The notes under the pieces are model-generated. The model searched no databases. It was not told where the DNA came from and saw only the letters and a list, made by a program, of their open reading frames with translations. From Acidobacteriota bacterium (GTDB lineage: Bacteria; Acidobacteriota; Terriglobia; Terriglobales; SCQP01): DNA of 64,000 nucleotides. Below are positions 53,212 to 63,319 of the stretch, piece by piece. Where the stretch lies: contig SCQP01000001.1 of the NCBI GenBank assembly GCA_004299485.1, forward strand, positions 62,001 through 126,000. Reading direction: 5' to 3'. The stretch's first letter is position 1. Every line of letters begins with the position of its first letter. The position numbers and the translations under genes were made by a program.

Positions 53212-54519
53212 ATGGCCCTCGCCATGCCCATCAATGATGTTCACAACCTGCAGAGCGTGAAACGCGCCTATCACCGGAGGGTGCTCGACCGTCTGCACCT
53301 GGAGCAACTCGACCGCATGCCGCCGGAGACGGCGCGGCAGGAAGTGGTGTCGCTCATCCGGTTGATGCTGAGCGAGGAGAGCGTACCGCTATCGCTGAGC
53401 GAACGGGATGAGCTGGTGCAGGGGATACTGGACGAAATCTTCGGCTTTGGGCCACTGGAAACCTTCCTGAAAGACGCCGACATCAGTGATATTTTGGTCA
53501 ACCGCGCCGATCAGATCTACGTGGAAGTCAAGGGAAAGCTGCATAAATCTGACGTGACCTTTCAGGACGATGCGCACCTGCTGCGGATTATCGACCGGAT
53601 CGTCTCGCGGGTGGGGCGGCGGATTGACGAGAGCTCGCCCATGGTGGATGCGCGCCTGCCGGACGGCTCGCGTGTGAACGCCATTATTCCACCGCTGGCG
53701 CTGGATGGGCCGTGTCTGTCGATCCGGCGCTTCGGCAGTTCGCCGCTGACGGCGGAGAAGCTGATCGCCCATCAGGCGCTGACGCCGGCGATGCTGGAGT
53801 TTCTGCGCTGCTGCGTGGTGGCGCGGCTGAATGTGCTGATTTCGGGCGGGACGGGCGCCGGGAAGACGACGCTGCTGAACGTCTTATCGGGCTACATCCC
53901 GGAAAACGAGCGCGTGGTAACGATTGAGGACGCGGCGGAACTGCAGCTCAAGCAGGAGCACGTGGTACGGCTGGAGACACGGCCGCCGAACGTCGAGGGC
54001 AAGGGGGCGGTGCGGCAGCGGCAGCTTGTGGCCAACAGCCTGCGCATGCGGCCGGACCGGATTGTGATGGGCGAGTGCCGCGGCGAAGAGGCCATCGACA
54101 TGCTGCAGGCGATGAACACGGGCCACGACGGGTCGCTGACGACCATTCACGCCAATACCCCGCGGGATGCGCTGGGACGGCTCGAAACCATGGTGAGCAT
54201 GGCGAACCTGAACCTGCCGGAGCGCGCCATCCGGCAGCAGATTGCGAGCGCGCTGAACCTGGTGGTGCAGCTCTCACGGCTTTCCGATGGCACGCGCAAG
54301 CTGCTGAGCATAGCGGAAATCACGGGCATGGAAGGCGACGTGGTGTGCATGCAGGAGCTGTTCCGCTTTGAACGCGACGGGTTGACGGAGACCGGCATGG
54401 TACGGGGGCGGTTCCGCGGGGCCGGGATCCGGCCGCAGTGCGCTGACCGGCTGGCGGCGGTGGGACAGAAATTCAATCCGGCGTGGATGGAAGAAGTGTT
54501 TGCAGTGGGCGTCCAGTGA
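53212..54519 (+). CDS. cpaF: Tad secretion ATPase CpaF/TadA
   Basis: 435 residues. Walker [13 protein letters not shown] (near 212), Asp and His boxes, Walker B region [19 protein letters not shown] and the TTIHAN box (near 312). It powers pilin polymerisation at the inner membrane. Confidence 0.96.
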   Translation: MALAMPINDVHNLQSVKRAYHRRVLDRLHLEQLDRMPPETARQEVVSLIRLMLSEESVPLSLSERDELVQGILDEIFGFGPLETFLKDADISDILVNRADQIYVEVKGKLHKSDVTFQDDAHLLRIIDRIVSRVGRRIDESSPMVDARLPDGSRVNAIIPPLALDGPCLSIRRFGSSPLTAEKLIAHQALTPAMLEFLRCCVVARLNVLISGGTGAGKTTLLNVLSGYIPENERVVTIEDAAELQLKQEHVVRLETRPPNVEGKGAVRQRQLVANSLRMRPDRIVMGECRGEEAIDMLQAMNTGHDGSLTTIHANTPRDALGRLETMVSMANLNLPERAIRQQIASALNLVVQLSRLSDGTRKLLSIAEITGMEGDVVCMQELFRFERDGLTETGMVRGRFRGAGIRPQCADRLAAVGQKFNPAWMEEVFAVGVQ

Positions 54520-54535
54520 GCCCGAGGACGGAACG

Positions 54536-55489
54536 ATGCTTTATCTGATCATATTTGCGGTGGTGGCGATCCTGATCTTCGGTCTGGGGTTGTCGTGGGA
54601 CCGGGGCGACCGGCGGGTACAGCAATTGCGCGAGCGGCTGCTGCTGGTGGAGGAAGCCGAGCAGCGGGAATCACGCGCCAGCCTGACGCTGATCAAGGAC
54701 GATCTGCTGAGCGAGATCCCGGCGCTGAACCGCTGGCTGGGGCAGATGAACCGGGGCACGGCGCTGCAGAGCTGGCTGCGGCAAGCGGGCTCGGGCACCC
54801 GCGTAGGTAAGTTCGTGCTGGCCAGCAGCGGCAGCGGGCTGCTGACGGCGCTGCTGGCCATGCTCTGGCTGCCCTGGTACGGCGCCGGCCTGGGCCTGGC
54901 GGGGGCGCTACTGCCCTATGCCTGGATGCGGCGGCGGCGGACGAAGCGGCTGGCGGAGTTTCAGGCGCAGTTTCCGGAGGCGATTGAACTGCTGGTGCGC
55001 GCCAGCCGGGCGGGACATCCGCCGAGTGCGGCGCTGGAGCTGATCGGTGAAGAAATGCCGGAGCCGATTGCGGGCGAGTTCCGGCAGGTATTTGACCAGC
55101 AGCGCTTCGGATTACCGCTGCGCGATTGCCTGCTGAACCTGGCGCAGCGCGTGCCGCTGGTGGACGTGCAGTTTTTCGCCACGTCGATGATCATTCAGCG
55201 GGAAAGCGGCGGCAATCTGGCGGAAATTCTGGACAAGCTGTCGCATTTGATCCGCGAGCGGGTCAAGATTCAGCGCGAAGTGAAGACGCACACCGCGCAG
55301 GGACGGATGACGATGTGGGTGCTGCTGGCGATGGCGCCGCTCATGCTGGTGGTGATGCTGTTCCTGAACCGCAACCTGACGCTACCGCTGTTTCACGATC
55401 CGCTGGGGCAAGGGATGCTGATCGGCGCAGCGGTGTTGCAGCTTTTCGGCGTGGTGCTGCTGCAGCGGATTGTGAAGATTGAGGTCTGA
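54536..55489 (+). CDS. tadB: Tad inner-membrane protein TadB
   Basis: 317 residues from ATG 54536 (GAGGA 7 nt upstream). Membrane helices at the N-terminus, around residues 90-130 and at the C-terminus flank a type II secretion F domain (FPEAIELLVRASRAGHPPS). Platform protein with TadC. Confidence 0.92.
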   Translation: MLYLIIFAVVAILIFGLGLSWDRGDRRVQQLRERLLLVEEAEQRESRASLTLIKDDLLSEIPALNRWLGQMNRGTALQSWLRQAGSGTRVGKFVLASSGSGLLTALLAMLWLPWYGAGLGLAGALLPYAWMRRRRTKRLAEFQAQFPEAIELLVRASRAGHPPSAALELIGEEMPEPIAGEFRQVFDQQRFGLPLRDCLLNLAQRVPLVDVQFFATSMIIQRESGGNLAEILDKLSHLIRERVKIQREVKTHTAQGRMTMWVLLAMAPLMLVVMLFLNRNLTLPLFHDPLGQGMLIGAAVLQLFGVVLLQRIVKIEV

Positions 55490-55492
55490 GGC

Positions 55493-56404
55493 ATGGCAAC
55501 TACGACAATGACGCTGACGATCTTCGCAGGAGTGGCGCTGGTCATGTTCGGGCTGGGCGCGGCGTGGATGGCGCGCGGGAACGCCAGCGACCGGCTGCGC
55601 GAGATGCTGGGGGATGAACCGGCCGAGAAACCCAAGATGGCCGAACGCATGCGGGTGACGCTGGAAAAGGCGATGAACCCGGCGGCACGGCTGCTGCCGC
55701 CCTCGGCCAAGGAGGCCTCGAAAACCCGGCGCTGGCTGATTCAGGCAGGGTACCGCGAGCCGCGGCACGCGCGCTTTTATTTTGGACTGCGGGCGCTGTG
55801 CGTGCTGGCGGCGCTGGCGGCGGTGTTCGCGTTCGACCTGGAGAGCCGGTCGCCGCTCATGCTCGTGGCGGCGCCCCTGGCGGGCCTGATCCTGCCGCGC
55901 TTCGTCCTCAAGCGGCGGATGAAGGCGCGGGCCAAGCGCATCCGGCTGGCCCTGCCGGACGCGCTCGATCTGCTGGTAATCTGCGTGGAAGCCGGCCTGG
56001 GACTGGACCAGGCGATGGTGCGCGTCAGCTCGGAATTGAAGGGCACCCATCCCGATCTGTGCTCGGAACTGGAGCTGCTGGGACTGGAAACGCGCGCGGG
56101 CGTGCCGCGCGTAGAGGCACTGCGGCATTTGGCGGAGCGCAGCGGCGTGGACGATCTGCGGGCGCTGGCGGCGGTGCTGATCCAGACGGAACGCTTCGGC
56201 ACCAGCATCGCGCAGGCGCTGCGGGTGCATTCGGATGCGCTGCGCACGGAACGGCGGCAGCGCGCGGAAGAGGCGGCCGCCAAGCTAAGCATCAAGATGC
56301 TGCCGGTACTGGCGCTGTTTGTGTTTCCGGCGGTGATGGTGGTGATTCTGGGTCCGGCCGCCATCTCGCTGATCCGGCATTTGGGCCCCTTGCTGGCGCA
56401 TTAA
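55493..56404 (+). CDS. tadC: Tad inner-membrane protein TadC
   Basis: 303 residues with the same T2SF fold: LPDALDLLVICVEAGLGLDQ then GVPRVEALRHLAERSG, helices near both ends. Last dedicated Tad gene; 3 nt after tadB. Confidence 0.92.
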   Translation: MATTTMTLTIFAGVALVMFGLGAAWMARGNASDRLREMLGDEPAEKPKMAERMRVTLEKAMNPAARLLPPSAKEASKTRRWLIQAGYREPRHARFYFGLRALCVLAALAAVFAFDLESRSPLMLVAAPLAGLILPRFVLKRRMKARAKRIRLALPDALDLLVICVEAGLGLDQAMVRVSSELKGTHPDLCSELELLGLETRAGVPRVEALRHLAERSGVDDLRALAAVLIQTERFGTSIAQALRVHSDALRTERRQRAEEAAAKLSIKMLPVLALFVFPAVMVVILGPAAISLIRHLGPLLAH

Positions 56405-56420
56405 CTACAGGAGATTCCGT

Positions 56421-56819
56421 ATGGAACTGCCCCCACCCTCTGCCTTTGCTCCCCCGCCGCTGTATGCGATCAACCAGACGCGGCAGGTGTTTCTGGCCAC
56501 CGACGTGCGCAAAGCGGATGGCTTTTTTCGACGGCTGTGCGGTCTGCTGGCGACGCCGGCACGCGAGTTTGGCTTCGGCCACGGGCTCTGGATCCAGCCC
56601 AGCAGGGGGGTTCACATGCTGGGCATGCGGTATCCCATTGATGCGGTGTATGTGGATGAACACAACCGGGTGGTGCATATTGAACCGCAACTGCAGCCCT
56701 GGCGGCTGGGCGCCATTTGCAAGGCGGCGGTCAGCGTGCTGGAGCTGCCGGCCGGAGCGGTGGCGGCGACGGAGACGCAAGTCGGCGACGAGATTTGCTT
56801 CTGGTGCGCCGCGGGGTAG
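56421..56819 (+). CDS. DUF192 family protein
   Basis: 132 residues. The DUF192 core is FRRLCGLLATP and HMLGMRYPIDAVYVDEHNR, ending in LELPAGAVAA. No signal peptide in this copy. It follows tadC by 16 nt with an AGGAG site and is likely in the Tad operon. Function of DUF192 is unknown; some are exported and others linked to secretion genes. Confidence 0.87.
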   Translation: MELPPPSAFAPPPLYAINQTRQVFLATDVRKADGFFRRLCGLLATPAREFGFGHGLWIQPSRGVHMLGMRYPIDAVYVDEHNRVVHIEPQLQPWRLGAICKAAVSVLELPAGAVAATETQVGDEICFWCAAG

Positions 56820-56880
56820 CGGGTTGGACCACCCGGATGGGGGATGGTGGGGCGCGACGGAGGACTGCTAGCGTAGGGGG

Positions 56881-57405
56881 ATGCGCGGCACGACAGCGAG
56901 CGGATTGGTCCGGACCGTAGAACAGGAGATCCATTTGCTGCGCGGCCAGCGTGTGCTGCTGGATTCCTGTTTGGCGACGCTATATGACGTCACGACCAGC
57001 CACCTTAATTTCGCGGTAACCCGCAACCGGAAACGATTCCCACCTGATTTTATGTTCCGGCTGACGGCGGGGGAAGCCGAATTTTTGAGATCTCGTTTTG
57101 TGATCTCAAAGACGGGACGGGGCGGACGGCGCTATTTGCCGTATGCATTCACGGAAATGGGAGTCGCCATGTTGTCGTCGGTGCTGCGCAGCGAGAGAGC
57201 GATTCAGACGAATATCGCAATCATGCGGGCATTCATTCACCTCCGCCAATTGACAGCGGAAGACGCTTCGCTACGGCCCCGCATGGAACGACTGGAAGCG
57301 ACGCAACAACGTGTTGCCGGGGTGCTGGAATTTTTGATTGGCGAAATCCGCGGAAGGACAAGAGAGCGCCGAATGCGCGCGATCGGATTTGCGGCCGGAC
57401 GGTAG
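56881..57405 (+). CDS. ORF6N domain protein (phage antirepressor-like)
   Basis: 174 residues. ORF6N pattern: IHLLRGQRVLLDSCLATLYD, LNFAVTRNRKRFPPDFMFRL, GGRRYLPYAFTEMGVAMLSS, then RSERAIQTNIAIMRAF and a short coiled coil. ORF6N domains bind DNA in phage and mobile-element regulators. No phage genes surround it, so it is a domesticated or stranded copy. Confidence 0.88.
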   Translation: MRGTTASGLVRTVEQEIHLLRGQRVLLDSCLATLYDVTTSHLNFAVTRNRKRFPPDFMFRLTAGEAEFLRSRFVISKTGRGGRRYLPYAFTEMGVAMLSSVLRSERAIQTNIAIMRAFIHLRQLTAEDASLRPRMERLEATQQRVAGVLEFLIGEIRGRTRERRMRAIGFAAGR

Positions 57406-57407
57406 GG

Positions 57408-57605
57408 CTATTCTTCTCGGTAGCTGCGCGCGCCGGTGACGGGGTCTTCGTAGGCGCGCATGCGGCGGCCGGTGGTGGGGTCGAGGAAGACTTCACTCGT
57501 CGGCCGTTGGCGGCAGTTTGGACGGCCGTGGTAGCGGCGGCGGTCAAAGCTGAAGTACAACAGCACCAGGATGGCGATGGCGAGAGCGGGCCAGAGCCAG
57601 GGCAT
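57408..57605 (-). CDS. Small single-pass membrane protein
   Basis: 65 residues: one hydrophobic helix (about 3-18), then a basic patch and a VFLDPTTGRRMRAYEDPVTG segment that looks like an extracellular or cytosolic hairpin. Ends 2 nt from the convergent ORF6N gene; 2 nt after the YbjQ-like gene, so co-translated. Function unknown. Confidence 0.7.
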   Translation of the reverse strand: MPWLWPALAIAILVLLYFSFDRRRYHGRPNCRQRPTSEVFLDPTTGRRMRAYEDPVTGARSYREE

Positions 57606-57607
57606 GA

Positions 57608-57937
57608 CTACTCCGGCGGCGGCGGGTCGAGCACGACGGCGGTGCCGTAGGCCACGACTTCCGACATGGTCTGCCCCATTTCGGAGGAATCAAAGCGCAT
57701 CATGACCACGGCGTTGCCCCCCACGACGCGAGCGTTCTCCACCATGCGGTCGATGGCGTGGCGACGGGTGTCTTCGACCAAGCGGGTGTATTCGGTGATT
57801 TCTCCGCCGGCGAGGGAGCGCAGGCCAGCCGCGACGTTGCCCACGATGCTGCGGCTGCGCACGACGACGCCAAAGACCTGGCCCATGATCCGCTTGACCT
57901 GGTAGCCTTCGACACGTTCGGTGGTGGTGACGAGCAT
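57608..57937 (-). CDS. YbjQ/UPF0145 family protein
   Basis: 109 residues from ATG 57937 with GGAGGGGG 8 nt upstream. Family blocks: VEGYQVKRIMGQVFGVVVRS, EYTRLVEDTRRHAIDRM, and GGNAVVMMRFDSSE. Likely a pentameric beta-rich protein, possibly metal binding; role unknown. Divergent from the MFS gene. Confidence 0.9.
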   Translation of the reverse strand: MLVTTTERVEGYQVKRIMGQVFGVVVRSRSIVGNVAAGLRSLAGGEITEYTRLVEDTRRHAIDRMVENARVVGGNAVVMMRFDSSEMGQTMSEVVAYGTAVVLDPPPPE

Positions 57938-57994
57938 GGCCGAATCCCCCTCCGGCACATGGTCCCATAAACCCGCTCTGGTTACAATTCCCAG

Positions 57995-59236
57995 ATGCAG
58001 GAGACCACACAGCGGCAGCAGGCGCAGCGGGCGTTGATGGCACTCGCGGTGGCGGTGTTGCTGGCGATGGCGCCCTGGTTTACGACCGCGGCACTGGTCG
58101 CTCCGCTGCGGCAGGCATGGCATGTGAGCGGCAGTGGCGCTGCCTGGCTGACGATTGCCGCACAATTGGGTTTTGTTGCCGGCGCGCTGGCGGTGGCCCT
58201 GAGCAATGTTGCGGATCGGGTGGCGCCGCGCTGGCTGATTCTGAGCGGCGGGTTGGCGGCGGCGGCGGCCAACGCCGCGATAGCCTTGTGCCACAGTTTT
58301 GGAGGCGCCTGGCCATGGCGGTTTGTCACCGGGGCGTGCCTGGCGCTGGTGTATCCGCCGGCGTTGAAGTTGATGGCCACCTGGTTCCGGGCGCGGCGGG
58401 GGATGGCGCTGGGAGTGATGGTGGGCGCGCTGACGGTGGGAGCGGCACTGCCGCATCTGGCAGCAGCCCTGGGCGGAGCCGACTGGCACGCGGTGGTCTG
58501 GATTACATCGGCGCTCACGGCGGCCGGAGGGCTGTGGGGTGGCCTTGCCGGAGCAGAGGGGCCATACCCGTTCGTCCGCGCGCGGTTCGCCTGGAATGCG
58601 GTGAGGCGGCTCTGGCAGCAGCGGGGCGTGCGGCTGGCCATCGGCGGGTATCTGGGGCACATGTGGGAGTTGATTGCCATGTGGAGCTGGATCGGACTAT
58701 TTCTGGCCGATGCCTGCGCGCGCGCTGGGGTGGGGCCCGCGGCGGCGGCGGGAATTACGTTTGGAGTGATTGCGGTGGGCGGCGTGGGCTGCTGGTGGGG
58801 CGGCGTGCTAAGTGACCGGGGCGGACGGGAGCGGGCGGCGGCCACGGCAATGGCGTTTTCGGGAACGTGCGCGTTGACGCTGGGTTGGATTCGCGGAAGT
58901 AGCCCCTGGGCGCTGGCCGCGGTGATTGCCGTGGCGGGGGTGTGGGGCTTCTGGGTGGTGGCGGATTCGGCGCAATTTTCGGCACTGGTGACGGAATTGG
59001 CGGACCCGCACTACGTCGGCACGGCGCTGACACTGCAGTTGGGGCTGGGCTTTACGCTGGCTTGTATTACGATCTGGATTTTGCCGTGGCTCCAGGTGCG
59101 GCTCGGGTGGGCAGGCGCGTTTCTGGCGCTCGTGCCCGGCCCGGCGCTGGGGATCGCAGCCATGATCCGGCTGGGGCGGTGGCGGGCGCGGCGACCGCGA
59201 TCGGAGCCTGGCAGCTATGCTGCCACAATACGGTGA
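57995..59236 (+). CDS. MFS transporter
   Basis: 413 residues, about twelve helices in two halves with a central loop near residue 200. The loop after helix 2 (SNVADRVAPRW) and the second-half equivalent (LSDRGGRERA) fit the MFS motif. Stop overlaps the next gene (TGATG), so transporter and ornithine-cyclodeaminase-like enzyme may work on a related amino-acid compound. Confidence 0.9.
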   Translation: MQETTQRQQAQRALMALAVAVLLAMAPWFTTAALVAPLRQAWHVSGSGAAWLTIAAQLGFVAGALAVALSNVADRVAPRWLILSGGLAAAAANAAIALCHSFGGAWPWRFVTGACLALVYPPALKLMATWFRARRGMALGVMVGALTVGAALPHLAAALGGADWHAVVWITSALTAAGGLWGGLAGAEGPYPFVRARFAWNAVRRLWQQRGVRLAIGGYLGHMWELIAMWSWIGLFLADACARAGVGPAAAAGITFGVIAVGGVGCWWGGVLSDRGGRERAAATAMAFSGTCALTLGWIRGSSPWALAAVIAVAGVWGFWVVADSAQFSALVTELADPHYVGTALTLQLGLGFTLACITIWILPWLQVRLGWAGAFLALVPGPALGIAAMIRLGRWRARRPRSEPGSYAATIR

Positions 59237-60141
59237 TGCAGATCTGGCTGGATGCGGAGCGCGTGCGCGCGCGGCTGCGCGATAGTGACGGTTTGCGCGC
59301 GGCCATGGCGGCGGCGTTGATGGACCTGTACTGCGGCCGCGCCTCGGCGCCGGCGCGGATCGCAGCCCACGCGCCCACGGGGCTGCTGGCGGCGATGCCG
59401 GGGGCGGCGAGCGGGATGCTGGGCGCGAAATTGGTCAGTGTGTTTCCGCGTAACCCGGAGCGGGGACTGCCGGGCCATCAGGCGCTGATCGCGCTTTTTG
59501 ATGCGGATACAGGCACACCGGTGGCGATCCTGGAGGCGACGGCGCTGACGGCGGCCCGGACGGGCGCGGTGTCGGCGGTGGCGACCGATGCTCTGGCGCG
59601 GGAGGATGCGCGGGTGCTGGCCATTTTGGGAACCGGCGTGCAGGCGCAGGCGCACTGGGAGGCGGTGCGGAGGGTGCGGCCGTTTACGGAGATTCGAGTG
59701 GCGGGGCGGACGGCGGCGCACGTGCAGGCACGGGCGGCAGAATGGGAAGCGCGGCCGATGAAGAGCTTTGCAGCCGCGGTGCGGGGCGCGGATGTGGTGT
59801 GCGCCTGCACGCACGCGGATGAGCCGGTGGTGCGGCGGGAGTGGATCCAGGCGGGGGCGCATATCAATTCCGTCGGGATTGGTGGAGGCGAGATCGACCG
59901 CGCCACGGTGGAAGCAGGGCTGCTGGCGGTAGAATCACGGGGAGCATTCGCGCCGTTCCCCGCCGGTGCTTACGAGCTGCAGGGGATGGATCCGGCGAGC
60001 GGGATTGAGCTGGGAGCGATCCTGGCCGGCGAGCACGCGGGCCGAACGGATGCGGCCCAGATTACGGTATTTAAATCCGTGGGTCATGCCGTAGAGGATG
60101 TGGCGGCGGCGGCGTGGCTGGTTGAGCAGAGTGCGTGCTAG
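59236..60141 (+). CDS. Ornithine cyclodeaminase/mu-crystallin family protein
   Basis: 301 residues. Rossmann motif AILGTGVQAQAHWEAV (near 133), preceded by TAARTGAVSAVATD and followed by INSVGIGGGEID. The family uses NAD(P) for deamination of ornithine, imine reduction or similar steps; substrate here unknown. Confidence 0.9.
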   Translation: MQIWLDAERVRARLRDSDGLRAAMAAALMDLYCGRASAPARIAAHAPTGLLAAMPGAASGMLGAKLVSVFPRNPERGLPGHQALIALFDADTGTPVAILEATALTAARTGAVSAVATDALAREDARVLAILGTGVQAQAHWEAVRRVRPFTEIRVAGRTAAHVQARAAEWEARPMKSFAAAVRGADVVCACTHADEPVVRREWIQAGAHINSVGIGGGEIDRATVEAGLLAVESRGAFAPFPAGAYELQGMDPASGIELGAILAGEHAGRTDAAQITVFKSVGHAVEDVAAAAWLVEQSAC

Positions 60142-60152
60142 GATGAATCGCA

Positions 60153-60746
60153 ATGAGTAACGGGAAACCGGCCCCCGGAGAGTCCCGCCGCGACATCCTG
60201 CGCACAGCCGCACGGCTGTTTCAGGAGCGTGGCTATGACGCCACCTCGATGCAGGATATCGCCAGCGCCCTGAATTTCTCCAAGGCGGCGCTCTACCATC
60301 ACTTTGAGAGCAAGGAACAGATCCTGGTCGAGATCATGACCTACGGCATGGATGTGTTCGAGGAGAAGGTGCTGGCGGAGGTTGCCGGAATCGCCGATCC
60401 GGAGCAACGGCTGCGCGCCTGCATCGCGCGGCACGTGGGGCTGGTGCTGAGTGGTCATGACCGCGAAATCACGGTGATCCTGCACGAGAACCGGACGCTG
60501 CCGGCGGAAGCGGCGCGCCAGATCAATGCGCGCAAGAAGCATTACATGGTTTATCTCGGAGATCTGGTGGCGGCAGTGCAGAAGCAGCGCGGGCTCAAGA
60601 AGCCAGCCGTAGATGCGCATGTGGCGGCGATGGCGCTGCTGGGCATGATGAACTGGATGTACCAGTGGTATCGGGCGGAAGGCGGCGTCAGCGAGCAGGA
60701 GATTGCGCGGCAGTACACGGAGATTTTCTTCCGCGGAGCTTTATAG
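60153..60746 (+). CDS. TetR/AcrR family regulator
   Basis: 197 residues. N-terminal helix-turn-helix (TSMQDIASALNFSKAALYHHF, about 31-50) and an all-helical ligand domain. The C-terminal shape resembles fatty-acid-related TetR proteins. It follows the MFS and cyclodeaminase genes and may control them. Confidence 0.93.
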   Translation: MSNGKPAPGESRRDILRTAARLFQERGYDATSMQDIASALNFSKAALYHHFESKEQILVEIMTYGMDVFEEKVLAEVAGIADPEQRLRACIARHVGLVLSGHDREITVILHENRTLPAEAARQINARKKHYMVYLGDLVAAVQKQRGLKKPAVDAHVAAMALLGMMNWMYQWYRAEGGVSEQEIARQYTEIFFRGAL

Positions 60747-60761
60747 GCAGGTAGCGTCCGG

Positions 60762-63221
60762 CTAGTCCAGGCGCAGGGCGCGGTTGGGATCGATGTGGAC
60801 GGCGCGCCGAGCAGGCAGCCAGCAGGCAAAGAAGGCGGCGAGCAGCAGGACCGCGGGGGCGATTAGGAAGCTGGTCGCGTCGAAGCCACCGATGCCGAAG
60901 AGCAAGCTGCCCAGACCGCGGCTGAGCAGAGCGGCAACGCCGAGACCGGCGAGGAGACCGGCGGCAATCATGGCCATGCCATTGCCGAACACCAGTCCCA
61001 TCACGTCGCCGGCGCGGGCGCCGAGCGCCATGCGGATGCCGATTTCGCGGCGCCGCTGGGCCACCGAATACGACATGACGCCATAGGTGCCGACCGCGGC
61101 CAACAGCAGTGCCAGAATGCCGAAGACCGCCAGCAGCTCAGCGCCGAGGGCGGGCGCGGCGAGCAGATTGGCTAACTGTTGCGAGATCAGGCGCGTGCGC
61201 GGCGGGGGCAGGCTGGCATCCAGGCTGTGGATCACGCCGCGCAGGTCTGCGAGCGCCGCGCTGGGATCACCGTGCGTGCGTACCAGGACGGCGCCGGGAC
61301 CAGGATGCTGGCGGAAAGCGAAGTACACCTGCGCTTGCGGCGGCTCGCCGAGCGAGGCGTACTTGACCGTGGGAACTTCGCCCACGACGGTCACGTCCCA
61401 GGTCTCCTGCAGAAAGCTGAGGTGCTTGCCGACAGGGTTCTGGCCGGGCCAGAGGCGGTGCGCCAAGGCGGTGTTGACCACCGCAACCATGGGGGAAGTG
61501 GCGGTATCGTCCGGGCTGATGCCGCGACCGCGCAGGAGGGCCATGCCCATGGTGTGGAAATAACCGGGGCTGACCGCGGTGACGGGCGTGAGCTTGCCGT
61601 TGCGGGTATCGGAGGTGTCGACGCCGCCGGGAAAGGTGGTGCGCGCCAGGCCGCCAAACAGGGGCGGCGCATTGGTGACGCTGACGGCGGCCACCTGGGG
61701 AAGGGCGGCCAGCCGGGCGCGGGCGTTCTGGTAATACTGGTGGATCTGCTCGGGCGTGTAATGTGCAGCCGCCAGATCGGGGGCGAGGACGACCAGTTGA
61801 GCGGCATCGAAGCCGGTACTCACTTTTTGAGCGTTCAGCAGGCTGTGGACAAACAAGCTGGCGCCCACCAGGGCGATCAGCGAAAAAGCGACCTGCACGA
61901 CGACCAGCAGGCCGCGCAGGCTGTACCAGTGCTGACTGCCGCTGGGGGTCTCGGTGCGATCGCGGAGGGAGGCGAGCGGGGCCGTGCGCGTGGCGCGCAG
62001 CGCGGGTGTGAGGCCAAACAGAACCGTAGCGACCAGGGCGACGAGGAAGGTAAACAGCAGCACTGCGGGGCTGAGGGAGGGGTGAAGGTGGTTGCCGAAC
62101 CCGGCCGGACGCAGCGCCCAAAGCGCATTGCGCGCCAGATAGGCGAAACCGATGCCCACGGCGCCGCCGAGCAGGCCGAGCAGCAGGCATTCGGTCAGAA
62201 GCTGCCGCAACAGCCTTCCCCGCCCTGCGCCGAGCGCCAGCCGGACGGCAAACTCACGGCTGCGCTGGGTGGCGCGGACGAGCAACAGGTTGGCCACGTT
62301 GGCACAGGCGATCAGCAGCACCAGGCCGGCAATGGCAAACAGCAGTTCGCCGGCGAGCAGAAACGCGGGGCGGGCGTTGGGGTTGACGTTGCTATAGCTC
62401 ATCGGCACCAGCGTCACCGTGCGGCCGGCATCATCGGTGGGATATTGCTGGGCCAGATGCGCTGCCAACCCCGCCATGGCGGCCTGCGCCTGCTGGAGGG
62501 TGACGCCGGGCTTGAGCCGGGCGACCGCGGTGGCAAACAGCGCACGCCGCTGGTTGTACCAATTTTTCAATACGCCGGTCAACACCTGGTCGTGCATGGC
62601 CAGGGGTATCCAGACATCCGGGCTGCCGAGGACCCCGACGTTTTGAAAACCACTGGGGGCGATACCGATGACGGTGAAAGGTAGACCGTTCAGGTCCACA
62701 GAGCGGCCGATCAGGCCGGGAGCGGCGCCGAATTGGCGGACCCAGAGATTGTGGCTGAGGATAACGACGGGATGAGCACCGGGAACATCGTCTTCGTCGG
62801 CGCGGAAATTGCGGCCGGGCGCGATGGACTCACCCAGGAGCGGAAAGAAATTGGCGTTCACCAGGGCGGCATTGAGTTGCTCGGCGTGGCCTTGGGTGGT
62901 CCAGGACACGCCCGTGCGCACGTCCATGGACATGGCAGAAAAAACGGTGTTCTCGCGCTGGAGATCGCGCAGATTCACGTAGGAGTTGGGCAGGTAGCCC
63001 TGGGCGGCGTTGCGTGTGTCCTGCGTGAAGATCTCGACCGCACGCGAGGGATTCTGCACCGGTACGGGGCGCAGAAACACGGTATTGACGAGCGTAAAGA
63101 CCGTGGTGTTGACGCCGATGCCGAGTGCCAGGGACAAAATGGCGGCGATGGCAAAACCGGGGCGGTGCCAGAGCAGGCGCGCGCCGCCGCGCATATCCCG
63201 AATCCAGGAGGCGGTATCCAT
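60762..63221 (-). CDS. ADOP-type ABC permease (duplicated MacB/FtsX), second copy
   Basis: 819 residues from ATG 63219-63221. Short N-terminal stretch (WIRDMRGGARLLWHRPGF), helix SLALGIGVNTTVFT, then periplasmic domain, FtsX core, second periplasmic domain and a second FtsX core with QRRREIGIRMALGARAGDVM. Same architecture as the gene at 39899-42298 but clearly diverged. No adjacent ATPase. Confidence 0.92.
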   Translation of the reverse strand: MDTASWIRDMRGGARLLWHRPGFAIAAILSLALGIGVNTTVFTLVNTVFLRPVPVQNPSRAVEIFTQDTRNAAQGYLPNSYVNLRDLQRENTVFSAMSMDVRTGVSWTTQGHAEQLNAALVNANFFPLLGESIAPGRNFRADEDDVPGAHPVVILSHNLWVRQFGAAPGLIGRSVDLNGLPFTVIGIAPSGFQNVGVLGSPDVWIPLAMHDQVLTGVLKNWYNQRRALFATAVARLKPGVTLQQAQAAMAGLAAHLAQQYPTDDAGRTVTLVPMSYSNVNPNARPAFLLAGELLFAIAGLVLLIACANVANLLLVRATQRSREFAVRLALGAGRGRLLRQLLTECLLLGLLGGAVGIGFAYLARNALWALRPAGFGNHLHPSLSPAVLLFTFLVALVATVLFGLTPALRATRTAPLASLRDRTETPSGSQHWYSLRGLLVVVQVAFSLIALVGASLFVHSLLNAQKVSTGFDAAQLVVLAPDLAAAHYTPEQIHQYYQNARARLAALPQVAAVSVTNAPPLFGGLARTTFPGGVDTSDTRNGKLTPVTAVSPGYFHTMGMALLRGRGISPDDTATSPMVAVVNTALAHRLWPGQNPVGKHLSFLQETWDVTVVGEVPTVKYASLGEPPQAQVYFAFRQHPGPGAVLVRTHGDPSAALADLRGVIHSLDASLPPPRTRLISQQLANLLAAPALGAELLAVFGILALLLAAVGTYGVMSYSVAQRRREIGIRMALGARAGDVMGLVFGNGMAMIAAGLLAGLGVAALLSRGLGSLLFGIGGFDATSFLIAPAVLLLAAFFACWLPARRAVHIDPNRALRLD

Positions 63222-63254
63222 GGTTGTCAATCTACTATGGTTGCCGCTCGACGG

Positions 63255-63283
63255 CAAAAAACGGCCCCGGACGAACCGGGGCC
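63255..63283 (-). terminator. Rho-independent terminator after the DUF4142 gene
   Basis: Minus-strand GGCCCCGG-N5-CCGGGGCC (8 pairs) followed by six T. It ends the DUF4142 transcript before the ADOP gene. Confidence 0.88.
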
Positions 63284-63319
63284 GGCAAGCGTTGAGACTG
63301 TCACCAATCAGGGCTGGGG

